From the NCBI GenBank assembly GCA_937926975.1, contig CALBCJ010000032.1, forward strand, positions 1 to 64,000: DNA of 64,000 nucleotides. Direction: 5' to 3'. The stretch is from an uncultured Propionibacteriaceae bacterium (GTDB lineage Bacteria; Actinomycetota; Actinomycetes; Propionibacteriales; Propionibacteriaceae). The number at the start of each line of letters is the position of its first letter. Position 1 is the first letter of the stretch. The translations under genes and the position numbers were made by a program. Under the pieces are notes generated by a model, which saw only the letters and a list, made by a program, of their open reading frames with translations, searched no databases and was not told the DNA's origin. Below are positions 44,465-52,543 of this stretch, piece after piece.

Positions 44465-45190
44465 TCAGGCCCAGGCCCAGCTCGCCACGACCTCCGCGTA
44501 CGCGGCGGCGACGGCGTCAGCGTCCTGCGGCACGGCTTTCGAGGTGAGGTTGACGACCCGGCCCTGGTGCTGGGCGCAGCGCAGCACGTACCGGTGGCGT
44601 GGCCCGTCCAGCTGACTGCCGGGGAACGGGGTGCCCGCCACGGTGGCGTCTGGAAGGGCAGTGACGCTGCCCGCCTCGAAGGCCTGCACAGACCGAGCCT
44701 CGGCCAGGCACCGCTGCGCCGGGTCCTTCGTGGTGGTCCAGGAGTAGACAGTGATGGTGTTGCCGTTCCCATCGACCATCTGGACGTCGTTTCCCTTGCC
44801 GCTGTCCGGGTGGAAGCCCCAGCCGGCGGGGGTTGTGACCGTGAACCCGGACGGCGAGGTGGAGGTGCCGCCCGCTGGCACAGGTACCGGCACGCTGCTG
44901 GAGACTCGCGGAGTGGACGACCTACTCGGGGCCACAGCGGCCGGCTGCCGGTCCTGCCAGGCCTGCCGGGCCCAGAGCGCCAGGCCAGCGGCCAGCAGGC
45001 CCAGCAGGACCACCGCGCCCACGACCCCGGTGATGACGACCCGCGCCGTACGGGGTGCCGCGGGCGGCTGCACGGGGTCCTGGACCTCGGAGGGTGCGTG
45101 ACTGGCCTGGTGAGCCGGGGCTAGCCAGGCACTGGGAGGTTCCCGCGGGTCAGGGCGCTGCTGCTGGGGGCTGTGCTGAGGGTCGGTCAT
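44465..45190 (-). CDS. Membrane-anchored extracytoplasmic protein, tandem paralogue A
   Basis: 241 aa. A Pro/Gln-rich tail (1-50), a transmembrane helix (about 52-74), then the family domain with TPAGWGFHPDSGKGNDV, ITVYSW, RCLAEARS, FPGSQL, RCAQHQGRV and ASWAW. AGGAG lies before the ATG at 45190. It is the most diverged of the three and lacks the YVGPSGS tail block. Confidence 0.72.
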   Translation of the reverse strand: MTDPQHSPQQQRPDPREPPSAWLAPAHQASHAPSEVQDPVQPPAAPRTARVVITGVVGAVVLLGLLAAGLALWARQAWQDRQPAAVAPSRSSTPRVSSSVPVPVPAGGTSTSPSGFTVTTPAGWGFHPDSGKGNDVQMVDGNGNTITVYSWTTTKDPAQRCLAEARSVQAFEAGSVTALPDATVAGTPFPGSQLDGPRHRYVLRCAQHQGRVVNLTSKAVPQDADAVAAAYAEVVASWAWA

Positions 45191-45346
45191 CGGCGTCTCC
45201 TGCAGGCTAGGACGGTGAACCCGCACGGTCAGTCGACGTTCTACCAGATCATCTGGCACCGCTGGCAGCGGGCGCAGAAAACGTACCCCGGTGAGGGAGC
45301 GGCAGGGCGGGCCCGGGTCACCAGGCCAGCGCCCTACAGTGGGGCC

Positions 45347-46675
45347 ATGAGCGAGCTTCACGAGGCAGTGGCCCAGCAGATCCCCCGCGCGCTGGAGGAC
45401 GTCACCCGGCTGGTGGCGATCCCCTCGGTGAGCTCCCAGCCCGAGCACGCCGCCGACGTCGAGGCCACCGCGGCCCTGGTCGCGGAGCTGCTGCGCGACC
45501 TGGGCTGCCCGGACGTCCGGATTGTCGCCGAGGGTGGAAAGCCGGCCGTCATCGGCCGCTTCCCCGGCCCGGAGGGAGCGCCGCGGGTCTGTCTGTACGC
45601 CCACCACGACGTCCAGCCGGTCGGTGACCAGGCCGTCTGGCAGACCCCCGGGTTCACCGCGACTCGCCGCGGCGAGCGGCTGTACGGGCGGGGCACGGCC
45701 GACGACAAGGGCGGCATCGGCGTCCACCTGGCCGCCCTGCGGGCCTTCAGTGGCCGGCCGCCGGTCGGGGTGACGGTCTTCGTCGAGGGTGAGGAGGAGA
45801 TCGGCTCGCCGAGCCTGGCGGCACTGATGGCGGCCCACCGCGACGAGCTCGCCGCCGACGTGTACGTGATCGCCGACTCCGGCAACTGGGAGGCCGGCCA
45901 GCCCACCTTCACGACGACCCTGCGCGGGGTCTGCGACTGCGTGGTCGAGGTCTCGACCCTGGACCACGCCCTGCACTCCGGCCAGTACGGCGGCGTCGCG
46001 CCGGACGCGCTCACCGCCCTGTGCCGACTGCTGGCCACCCTGCACCACGAGGACGGCACGATCGCGGTCGCCGGGCTGCACGAGACCACCGCGGCCGACC
46101 TGGTCTACCCCGAGGACCGGCTGCAGCAGGAGTCCGGGATCCTGCCAGGTGTCTCCTACCTGGGTGACGGCCCGGTCGTCGACCGGCTGTGGACCAAGCC
46201 GTCGGTGAGCGTGGTCGGCATCGACGCCCCCACCGTGGCCAACGCGTCGAACACCTTGTTCCCGACGGCCCGCGCCAAGGTCTCGCTGCGGGTCGCCCCC
46301 GGCCAGGACGCCGCCGAGGCCCTGGACCGGCTGGTCGAGCACCTCGAGTCGCACGCCCCGTGGGGAGCCCAGGTGACCGTCACCCGCGGCAGCGCCGGCA
46401 ACCCGGTCGAGCTGCCCTTCACCGGCCCGTACGCGGAGGCCGCCCACGCCGCCTTCGCCGAGGCCTGGGGCGTGGAGCCGGTGCTGGCCGGGCAGGGCGG
46501 GTCGATCCCGATGGCCGGTGACTTCCAGCAGGCCTACCCGCAGGCGACGATCCTGCTGACCGCGGTCTGTGACCCCGACTCGCGGATGCACGGCCCGAAC
46601 GAGTCGCTGCACCTGGACGACTTCGCCAAGGCTGCCCTGGCCGAGGCGCTCTTCCTGGAGCGGCTGGCTCGCTGA
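45347..46675 (+). CDS. M20-family dipeptidase
   Basis: 442 aa. A cytoplasmic zinc peptidase cleaving dipeptides. Visible are YAHHDVQPVG (metal His), RGTADDKGGI (bridging Asp and catalytic region), VEGEEEIGSPS (catalytic Glu pair) and a late GGSIPMAG and HGPNESL (metal His). The lid domain in the middle is complete. ATG 45347 follows TACAGT by six bases. Substrate specificity is not readable. Confidence 0.95.
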   Translation: MSELHEAVAQQIPRALEDVTRLVAIPSVSSQPEHAADVEATAALVAELLRDLGCPDVRIVAEGGKPAVIGRFPGPEGAPRVCLYAHHDVQPVGDQAVWQTPGFTATRRGERLYGRGTADDKGGIGVHLAALRAFSGRPPVGVTVFVEGEEEIGSPSLAALMAAHRDELAADVYVIADSGNWEAGQPTFTTTLRGVCDCVVEVSTLDHALHSGQYGGVAPDALTALCRLLATLHHEDGTIAVAGLHETTAADLVYPEDRLQQESGILPGVSYLGDGPVVDRLWTKPSVSVVGIDAPTVANASNTLFPTARAKVSLRVAPGQDAAEALDRLVEHLESHAPWGAQVTVTRGSAGNPVELPFTGPYAEAAHAAFAEAWGVEPVLAGQGGSIPMAGDFQQAYPQATILLTAVCDPDSRMHGPNESLHLDDFAKAALAEALFLERLAR

Positions 46676-46680
46676 CTCCG

Positions 46681-46760
46681 CCCTGGGCCGCGCGCGGCAG
46701 ACGGTGGAGACACTGACTGGGCGAAGCTCCCTCCACCCTGGGCCGCGCGGGGCAGACGGG
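46681..46760. repeat. 24-bp direct repeat pair
   Basis: CCCTGGGCCGCGCGCGGCAG plus ACGG at 46681-46704 recurs at 46737-46760 with one mismatch. The spacer between them carries GGTGGAG and CTCCACC as an inverted pair. It lies between the M20 gene and the riboswitch; role unknown. Confidence 0.7.
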
Positions 46761-46833
46761 CCGGGCTGATCTCGTGGCGGGTCTGGGCGTGGTCACGGCC
46801 AGCGCTCCGGCAGCGTAGGATGTGGCACGCATG

Positions 46834-46966
46834 ACGTGCTCCGGGGTCGGTGAAAGTCCGAGCCGGCGGTGACAGTCCGCGACCCGGACCGGCAGGACGC
46901 TGCTGGTCTGGCTGACCTGGTGGAACTCCAGGACCGACGGTGAAAGCCCGGATGGGAGGTAGCACG
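46834..46966 (+). ncRNA. FMN riboswitch (RFN element)
   Basis: The conserved blocks appear in order: CCGGGGTCGGTGAAAGTCCG, GCCGGCGGTGACAGTCCGCGA, later GACCGACGGTGAAAGCCCGGATGGGAGG, closed by a P1 stem between GTGCT (46836-46840) and AGCAC (46961-46965). TAGGAT at 46816 may be the -10 element. The downstream stretch has GCCTGCC and GGCAGGC that can pair near the ribosome site. FMN binding should shut off the riboflavin uptake genes that follow. Confidence 0.93.
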
Positions 46967-47053
46967 GGCCTGCCGCGGCGTGACCGCTGCTCGGGCAGGC
47001 TTCGCGGCTCCGCGCCGTACGACCCCGGTCGCACGGCGGACCGGAGGAGCGTG

Positions 47054-47830
47054 ATGAGAACCCGACAGCCTCGACTGGCGCCGCGGCAGCGAGCTGTGGT
47101 CGCCCCGGTGCTGCTCTGTGTGGCGCTGCTCACGCTGTGGCTGGTGCTCGCGGCCCGGCTGCCGGACTTCCTGGTCCCCGAGCCGAGCGCGGTGGTCCAC
47201 AAGCTGGTCTCCGGCTTCACCACCGGCACCACGCTCACCTTCCTGTGGCCCACTCTGGTCGAGGCCGGGCTGGGCTGCCTGGTCGGGGCCGGGGTGGCCC
47301 TGCCGCTGGCGATCATCCTGCGCTGGCCCTGGGCCGACGCCGCCACCCGCCCGTTCCTCGGCGCGACCCAGGCGATCCCCGCTGTGGCGCTGGCTCCGCT
47401 GCTCGTGCTCTGGGTCGGGTACGGGCTGTGGTCGATCGTGCTGCTGTGCTCCCTGATCGTCTTCTTCCCGATCCTGGTGGCCTCCTCCAGCGGTCTGCGC
47501 CACGTCGACCGGGCGGTGGTGGACGCCTCCCGGATCGACGGGGCCGGTAGCTGGCAGCGGCTGGTCCACATTGAGCTGCCGCTCGCCCTGCCCTGGCTCT
47601 TCGCCGGCCTGCGCAACGGTTTCACCTTGTCAGTGACCGGTGCCGTGGTCGGCGAGATGGTGATGGGAGGCCGCGGGCTGGGGATGGTGCTGACCTCCCA
47701 GCGTGACCGGGTCGACACCGCCGGAATGGTGGCGACGATCATCCTGCTCGCCTCGGTGGCCTCCGCCGCGTACCTGGCCCTGATGGCGCTGGAGCGCCGC
47801 TCGGCCATCGTTAGAAGCCTGACCGACTGA
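47054..47830 (+). CDS. ribX: ABC transporter permease, RibX-like riboflavin importer
   Basis: 258 aa with about six helices and the SsuC/ThiX-type coupling motif DASRIDGAGSWQRLVHIELPLALP (shown in part: DASRIDGAGSW) near residues 156-175. It belongs to the BPD_transp_1 family for organic sulfonates, pyrimidines and vitamins. An FMN riboswitch directly upstream and an NMT1/THI5-like binding protein downstream point to riboflavin uptake, as in RibXY systems. GGAGG lies five bases before the ATG. No ATPase gene is in the operon. Confidence 0.82.
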   Translation: MRTRQPRLAPRQRAVVAPVLLCVALLTLWLVLAARLPDFLVPEPSAVVHKLVSGFTTGTTLTFLWPTLVEAGLGCLVGAGVALPLAIILRWPWADAATRPFLGATQAIPAVALAPLLVLWVGYGLWSIVLLCSLIVFFPILVASSSGLRHVDRAVVDASRIDGAGSWQRLVHIELPLALPWLFAGLRNGFTLSVTGAVVGEMVMGGRGLGMVLTSQRDRVDTAGMVATIILLASVASAAYLALMALERRSAIVRSLTD

Positions 47831-47847
47831 CAGTGAAAGGACAATCT

Positions 47848-48864
47848 ATGCCCTGCTCTCGTCGTGGACTGCTGGCTGGTGCCCTGCTAGCGCTGGCCGG
47901 CTGCGGTACGGCCACCGGGCCGGGCGGCACTGCGAGTCCTGGTGCTGGAGCGTCCGGCACTGCGGCTCCCGGGTCCGCCAAGAAGCCGGTGATCGGGCTG
48001 ACCTACATCCCGAACATCCAGTTCGCCCCGTTCTACTGGGGGGTCGCCAAGCAGCTGTACCAGCCGGAGGTCGAGCTGCGGCACCACGGGGAGCGGGAGG
48101 GCCTGTTCACCGCGCTCCTCACCGGGCAGGAGCAGCTCGTGGTCGCCGGTGGCGACGAGATGCTGGCGGCCCGGGCCGAGAGCGACGCCGACCTGGTCAC
48201 GGTCGCCACCCTGTACCGCACCCACCCGGTCCGGGCGATCGTGCTCCAGGACTCGCCGGTCACCAGCTTCGCCGACCTCAAGGGACGCAAGGTCGGGCTC
48301 CCGGGCCGGTACGGGGAGAACTGGTTCGCTCTCAGGCTGGGGCTGGCGAGGGCCGGGCTGGGCGAGTCGGACGTGGAGATCGTCGACATCGGCTACACCC
48401 AGCAGGCGGCGCTGGTGACGAGGAAGGTCGACGCGGTGATGGGCTTCGTCAACGGCGACGCGGTGCAGCTGAGCGAGAGCGGGAACCCGGTCCGGTCGCT
48501 GTCGCCGGGCGACCTGCCGCTGGTCAGCGCCAGCCTGGTCACCACCGGGGCGTACGCCCAGGCCAACCGGGAGCTGGTCGCGGCTGTGGCCAGGGGCACT
48601 GTGGCTGGGATGCGGGGCGTGGTCGACCAGCCCGAGGAGGCGGTCGAGCTGGCCCGCGCGTACGTGCCGGCGCTGGCCGAGGCCGGTGCCGCGACGTACG
48701 CCCGGGCGGTGCTGCGGGAGACCGCGACGCTGTACCAGGACGCTGATCGCCAGATCAGCGGCACGGTCGACACGGCCCGCTGGGACGAGATGAGCAAGAC
48801 CCTGCACCAGGCCGGGCTGATCAAGAAGGACGTGCCAGCCTCGCAGTCGGTCTGGCAGGGATGA
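47848..48864 (+). CDS. ribY: Riboflavin-binding lipoprotein, RibY-like (NMT1/THI5 family)
   Basis: 338 aa. A lipoprotein signal with LAGC lipobox (Cys near residue 17), a Gly/Ala/Thr linker, then an NMT1/THI5-like domain starting IGLTYIPNIQFAPFYWGVAK with DLKGRKVGLPG and an aromatic-rich binding cleft. It should catch riboflavin outside the membrane and hand it to the permease just upstream. ATG 47848 is preferred to GTG 47833 because AAAGGA precedes it. The two genes are 17 bases apart. Confidence 0.85.
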   Translation: MPCSRRGLLAGALLALAGCGTATGPGGTASPGAGASGTAAPGSAKKPVIGLTYIPNIQFAPFYWGVAKQLYQPEVELRHHGEREGLFTALLTGQEQLVVAGGDEMLAARAESDADLVTVATLYRTHPVRAIVLQDSPVTSFADLKGRKVGLPGRYGENWFALRLGLARAGLGESDVEIVDIGYTQQAALVTRKVDAVMGFVNGDAVQLSESGNPVRSLSPGDLPLVSASLVTTGAYAQANRELVAAVARGTVAGMRGVVDQPEEAVELARAYVPALAEAGAATYARAVLRETATLYQDADRQISGTVDTARWDEMSKTLHQAGLIKKDVPASQSVWQG

Positions 48865-48930
48865 GCGGCCCATGCGGCCTGCGGCGCCTCCTCGCAGTGG
48901 CTCAAGGCCTGGCCGGACTAGACTGGGCGG

Positions 48931-49004
48931 GCCCCTATAGCTCAGCTGGTTAGAGCAGCGTCCTTTTAAGTCGCGGGTCCTGGGTTCGAGCCCCAGTGGG
49001 GGTA
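48931..49004 (+). tRNA. tRNA-Lys (anticodon TTT)
   Basis: A complete cloverleaf: acceptor GCCCCTA with TGGGGGT, D arm GCTC...GAGC, anticodon loop CTTTTAA, T arm CTGGG-TTCGAGC-CCCAG. The anticodon stem has one T-T mismatch. CCA is not encoded. Confidence 0.93.
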
Positions 49005-49079
49005 CGTTTCAGGCGACGGCCACGGTGGCGCCGACAGCCCTGACCCCGTACGGGCGGACCGCTCTGGCACAGTGGGGCC

Positions 49080-49715
49080 ATGTCCTGGCCGTTGGTGGTT
49101 CTGGCTGCGGTGCTGGGCGCTGCAGCGCTGCTGCTCGCCGTGGTGCTGGACCGGCGCTCCCGCAGACGGCTGCTCGAGCCCCCGGACCGGACGGTCCCGG
49201 GCCTGCCGGCCGACGCCGCGGCACCGCACTACCTCTCAGCCGAGCAGGCCAGCCAGCCCGTCGCCGAGCGGACGGTGCCGAGCTCAGACGATCTCGACCT
49301 GGACCAGGCCCTGGCGCTGGAGGCCGGGTGGGCCGACCGCCGCTTCGCCCAGGACCAGGTCCGGGCCGTGCTGCGGGACCCGGTGGTCGTGGTGGTGAGC
49401 GCGGTCGGCTCGGTCCGCGAGGCTCTGCCGCTGCTGGAGCACACCCGCGGCGACCGGGGGCTGGTGCTGGTGGCCGGGGAGGTTGAGGCCGACACCCTGG
49501 AGACCCTGGCCGTGAACGCGGTCCGCGGCAGCCTCGAGGTGGTGGTCGTCCAGGCCGGGGCTAAGACTCGCCACGAGCTGGTCGAGACTCTGGGCTGCCG
49601 CCCGCTGGGCCGGGCAGCGCTGCAGTCGGGCTGGGCCCCGGCCGACGCTTTCTGCCTGGTCACAGCGTGGGTGAGTACCGACCAGACGAGCTGGGTGTGG
49701 GCACGGCCGAGGTGA
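49080..49715 (+). CDS. Membrane-anchored protein with a GroEL-apical-like domain
   Basis: 211 aa. One N-terminal transmembrane helix (about 4-23), an Arg-rich stop (DRRSRRR), a ~50-residue linker, then residues about 98-165 that follow the GroEL apical domain pattern: LPLLEHTR, LVLVAGEVEADTLETLAVNAVRG and LEVVVVQAG correspond to the LLIIAEDVEGEALATLVVN region of chaperonins. The equatorial and intermediate domains with ATP site are absent. Whether it binds peptides is unknown. ATG 49080 follows CACAGT by six bases. Confidence 0.7.
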   Translation: MSWPLVVLAAVLGAAALLLAVVLDRRSRRRLLEPPDRTVPGLPADAAAPHYLSAEQASQPVAERTVPSSDDLDLDQALALEAGWADRRFAQDQVRAVLRDPVVVVVSAVGSVREALPLLEHTRGDRGLVLVAGEVEADTLETLAVNAVRGSLEVVVVQAGAKTRHELVETLGCRPLGRAALQSGWAPADAFCLVTAWVSTDQTSWVWARPR

Positions 49716-49721
49716 ATGACA

Positions 49722-49739
49722 TGGGTGTGATCACACCCA
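49722..49739. terminator. Perfect 18-bp palindrome between convergent genes
   Basis: TGGGTGTGATCACACCCA reads the same on both strands. It sits between two genes that point at each other, so a two-way terminator hairpin (TGGGTG with CACCCA) is more likely than an operator. Confidence 0.5.
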
Positions 49740-49789
49740 GAGTCTCCAGTGAGGCTTGAGGCTGAGCCAGAAAAAGTTGCTCCGACCGG

Positions 49790-50173
49790 TCAGTCCCAGC
49801 CCAGCTCGCGCAGCCGGTCGTCGTCGATCCCGAAGTGGTGGGCGACCTCGTGGATGACGGTGACGGTGATCTCGTCGACCAGCTCGTCGTACGAGTCGCA
49901 CATCGCCAGCAGCGGCTCGCGGTAGATGAAGATCCGGTCCGGCAGCACTCCGGAGTACCAAGAATCTCTTTCTGTGATTGGAATTCCGTCGTACAGACCG
50001 AGGAGGTCGGGCTGGTCCGGCGGGGGTGTCGGCTCGACCAGGACGACCGCGTTGTCGACCATCCCGGCGAGCTCGTCGGGCACCTGGTCCAGCGCCGCCG
50101 AGACCAGGTCGTCGAAGTCCTCGTCGCTCATCGAGACCGGCATGAGGTCATCGTAGGCGGCCTCGAATGACAT
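49790..50173 (-). CDS. Zincin-like metallopeptidase family protein (DUF1025 type)
   Basis: 127 aa. The C-terminus contains VIHEVAHHFGIDDDRLRELG, the HExxH motif with a downstream Asp as third ligand typical of the small Zincin_1 (minimal gluzincin-like) family. The N-terminal half has the usual FDDLVSAALDQVPDEL helix. No signal peptide, so it is cytoplasmic. ATG 50173 follows a CACAGT element by seven bases on the minus strand. Substrate unknown. Confidence 0.88.
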   Translation of the reverse strand: MSFEAAYDDLMPVSMSDEDFDDLVSAALDQVPDELAGMVDNAVVLVEPTPPPDQPDLLGLYDGIPITERDSWYSGVLPDRIFIYREPLLAMCDSYDELVDEITVTVIHEVAHHFGIDDDRLRELGWD

Positions 50174-50347
50174 CAGTGTGACTGTGATTGCGGGGACCTG
50201 AGAGAAGCACCGGCTGGTTGTGCCCGATTCTCAGGGTCCGTACCTTCCGAGAGGTACCTGAGGCGGATGCGACTCATGGTTGCGAAGTGCAGACGTGACG
50301 ACGGTTTTGGCGTTCTGCAGGCCGCTGGCCTGCCGATAGGGGGAGAG

Positions 50348-51682
50348 ATGAACATCGTGCTGCGGGGCTGCCGCGTGGTCGCCGTGACGGCGGCTCTCGG
50401 GGTCAGTCTCTCAGGCATCACCGGGCTGGTGACGGGGCCGAGCGCCTCGGCCAGCGCTGTGATGACCGCGACCACGGCGGTGAACGTCCGGTCCGGTCCG
50501 GGCACCTCGAACGCGATCCTGGGGGTTCTGTACGCGGGCCACACCATCACCGCGACCGGAGGGTCGGTGCGGGGCTGGACTCCGGTCAGCTACCGCGGCC
50601 GGACCGCGTACGTGTCGTCGCAGTACCTGCGGGGTGGCTCGGGTAACGCCCCGGTGGCGGCCGACAAGCGGTCGTCGCTGACCGCCCGGGCCCTGGAGGA
50701 CGTCAACGTCCGAACCGGTCCCGGCACGGGGTACCCGGTGAGCATGGTCCTGCCGAAGGGCGGTACCTGCTGGCTGACCGGCGTCACCCGCAACGGCTTC
50801 TCGCAGCTGATCGACGGGCGCTGGATCTCCTCGGCCTGGGTGCAGCGCAGCGACGCCCAGCCGGTCGGCGCCTCACCACAGCTGCCGGCGGTGAAGGGCC
50901 AGGTCCGGGCCACCGCGGCGCTGATGATCCGGACCACGTCGGGGTCAGACTTCCGCAACCTCGGCGACGTCCCAGCCGGGACCATCCTCAACGTCACCGG
51001 CGTAGTCCAGAACGGGATGGCACAGATCGTCTACCGCGACGCGGTGCGCTGGGTGAACGCCCGGTACCTGGCCCCGGCCAGTGCCTCCGGGCCGTCGGTC
51101 CCGGGGGCGCCGAAGGCGGCCGGGGTCCGGTACGCGACGGTCGCGCTCGACATCCGTACGTCATCCGACGGATCGGCGGAGACCCTGACCGAGGTCCCCA
51201 AGGGGACTGCGCTGGAGATCACTGGCGTGGTGCAGAACGGCCGCGCCCAGGTGATCTACCGCGGAGCCGTACGGTGGGTGACCGCTCGCTACCTGTCCGA
51301 GACGGCGCCGACGGTCAGCACCGGAGACTCGAAGGGCCTGGAGGGGCTGAAGCCGCGGACCAAGACGATCGTCGCCGACTCCCGGTCGCGGTTCCCGATG
51401 ATCACCACCTACTACGGCGTACGGCCCGACCCGCTGCCCGACCACCCCAGTGGTCGCGCGGTGGACATCATGATCCCGAGCTACCGCTCCAACACGGCGC
51501 TCGGCCAGCAGATCGCCGAGTACTACAAGGCGAACGCCGACCGGTTCGGGATCGAGTACATCATCTTCAACCAGCGGATCTGGAGCAAGGCCCGCGACCG
51601 TGAGGGCTGGCGCTTCATGGCCAACCGCGGCGGTGACACCGCCAACCACAAGGACCACGTCCACATCACGGTGCTGAAGTAG
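50348..51682 (+). CDS. Secreted cell-wall protein with four SH3b domains and an LAS-peptidase-like C-terminus
   Basis: 444 aa. Signal peptide (about 1-36), then four SH3-like repeats (about 37-92, 110-165, 180-238, 258-316), each with the VNVRSGPG or related RT-S-G turn. The C-terminal domain (about 330-444) has HPSGRAVDIMI and NHKDHVHI, the HxxxxxxD and HxH metal motifs of LAS-type (VanY/M15-like) peptidases, so peptidoglycan peptide cleavage is inferred. Start ATG 50348 has GGGGGAGAG upstream. A terminator hairpin follows. Confidence 0.87.
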   Translation: MNIVLRGCRVVAVTAALGVSLSGITGLVTGPSASASAVMTATTAVNVRSGPGTSNAILGVLYAGHTITATGGSVRGWTPVSYRGRTAYVSSQYLRGGSGNAPVAADKRSSLTARALEDVNVRTGPGTGYPVSMVLPKGGTCWLTGVTRNGFSQLIDGRWISSAWVQRSDAQPVGASPQLPAVKGQVRATAALMIRTTSGSDFRNLGDVPAGTILNVTGVVQNGMAQIVYRDAVRWVNARYLAPASASGPSVPGAPKAAGVRYATVALDIRTSSDGSAETLTEVPKGTALEITGVVQNGRAQVIYRGAVRWVTARYLSETAPTVSTGDSKGLEGLKPRTKTIVADSRSRFPMITTYYGVRPDPLPDHPSGRAVDIMIPSYRSNTALGQQIAEYYKANADRFGIEYIIFNQRIWSKARDREGWRFMANRGGDTANHKDHVHITVLK

Positions 51683-51697
51683 TCCCCCCACGACCCC

Positions 51698-51730
51698 GGC
51701 CCGGGCGGAGACCAGGCTCCCGCCCGGGCC
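51698..51730 (+). terminator. Hairpin terminator after the SH3b gene
   Basis: GGCCCGGGCG and CGCCCGGGCC form a ten-base perfect stem with a 13-base loop, 16 bases after the stop codon. Its 3' arm is the first unit of the tandem repeat that follows. Confidence 0.75.
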
Positions 51731-51820
51731 GTGCCCTGTCCGCCCGGGCCGTGCCCCTGTCCGCCCGGGCCGTGCCCCTGTCCGCCCGGGCCGTGCCCCT
51801 GTCCGCCCGGGCCTGCCCAG
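51721..51820. repeat. 21-bp tandem repeat, about five copies
   Basis: Unit CGCCCGGGCCGTGCCCCTGT plus C begins at 51721, 51741, 51762, 51783 and 51804; the first copy is one C shorter and the last is cut. Each unit carries a sequence able to pair with the 5' arm of the terminator before it. Confidence 0.9.
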
Positions 51821-51898
51821 CCGGGCCGCACCTTCCGCGGGCGGGGCTGAACGTGGTGACGACCGGGCGACGGTGTGGGCGGTCGGCTGCGCCCAGAC

Positions 51899-52543
51899 TC
51901 ATCCCTGAAGCAGCGCCAGGACCGCCGTCACCCGGCGGTGAACAGCGGCGTCGGGCAGCAGACCGAGCTTGGCGAAGATGCGCTGCGTGTGCTTCTCCAC
52001 CGCCCCCTCGGTCACCACCAGCCGCGCGGCGATGGCCGTGTTCGCGTACCCCTGCGCCATGAGATCGAGAACCTCCCGCTCGCGTGGTGTCAGGGTCTTG
52101 AGGGGGTCGTTGCGCCGTGCGGCACCCATCACGTGGGTCACCACGTCCGGGTCCAGGACCAGCTCGCCGCGCGCCACCCGCTCCACCGACTCCAGAAAGG
52201 AGTCGATGTCACTGACCCGGTCCTTGAGGAGGTAGCCCATCCCGCCTCCGCCGTCGGCCAGGAGCTCGGGCAGGTACCTGGCGACGACGTACTGGCTGAG
52301 CAGGAGAATCGGCGCGTCCTCCCACTGGGCGCGGATCCGGACCGCGGCCCGCAGCCCCTCGTCGGTGTGTGACGGGGGCATGCGGATGTCGGCCACGATC
52401 ACCTCGGGACGCAGCGCCAGCGCCTGCGCTACCAGGGCCTCGCCGTCGCCGGTCTCAGCGACCACGTGGTGGCCGCCTTCGGCCAGGATCAGGGCCAGCC
52501 CCTGGCGCAGAAGGACCGAGTCGTCAGCGATCAGGACACGCAC
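51899..52543 (-). CDS. LuxR/NarL-family response regulator
   Basis: 214 aa. The receiver domain has the acidic pair IADDS, the phosphoacceptor Asp52 (VADIRMPP) and Lys in LLKDRV. The C-terminal LuxR helix-turn-helix reads LTPREREVLDLMAQG and AARLVVTEGAVEKHTQRIF. It is the partner of the kinase encoded just upstream, whose end overlaps this start by 13 bases. GTG 52543 follows GGAGGG. No target genes are obvious; the SH3b gene is convergent. Confidence 0.95.
   Translation of the reverse strand: MRVLIADDSVLLRQGLALILAEGGHHVVAETGDGEALVAQALALRPEVIVADIRMPPSHTDEGLRAAVRIRAQWEDAPILLLSQYVVARYLPELLADGGGGMGYLLKDRVSDIDSFLESVERVARGELVLDPDVVTHVMGAARRNDPLKTLTPREREVLDLMAQGYANTAIAARLVVTEGAVEKHTQRIFAKLGLLPDAAVHRRVTAVLALLQG

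Noticed and set aside
49722..49739. CRP-like binding site (TGTGA and TCACA)
   Set aside because: The half-sites have no six-base spacer and the place is between convergent gene ends, not at a promoter.
51721..51820. CRISPR array
   Set aside because: The 21-bp units are directly joined with no spacers and no cas genes are present.
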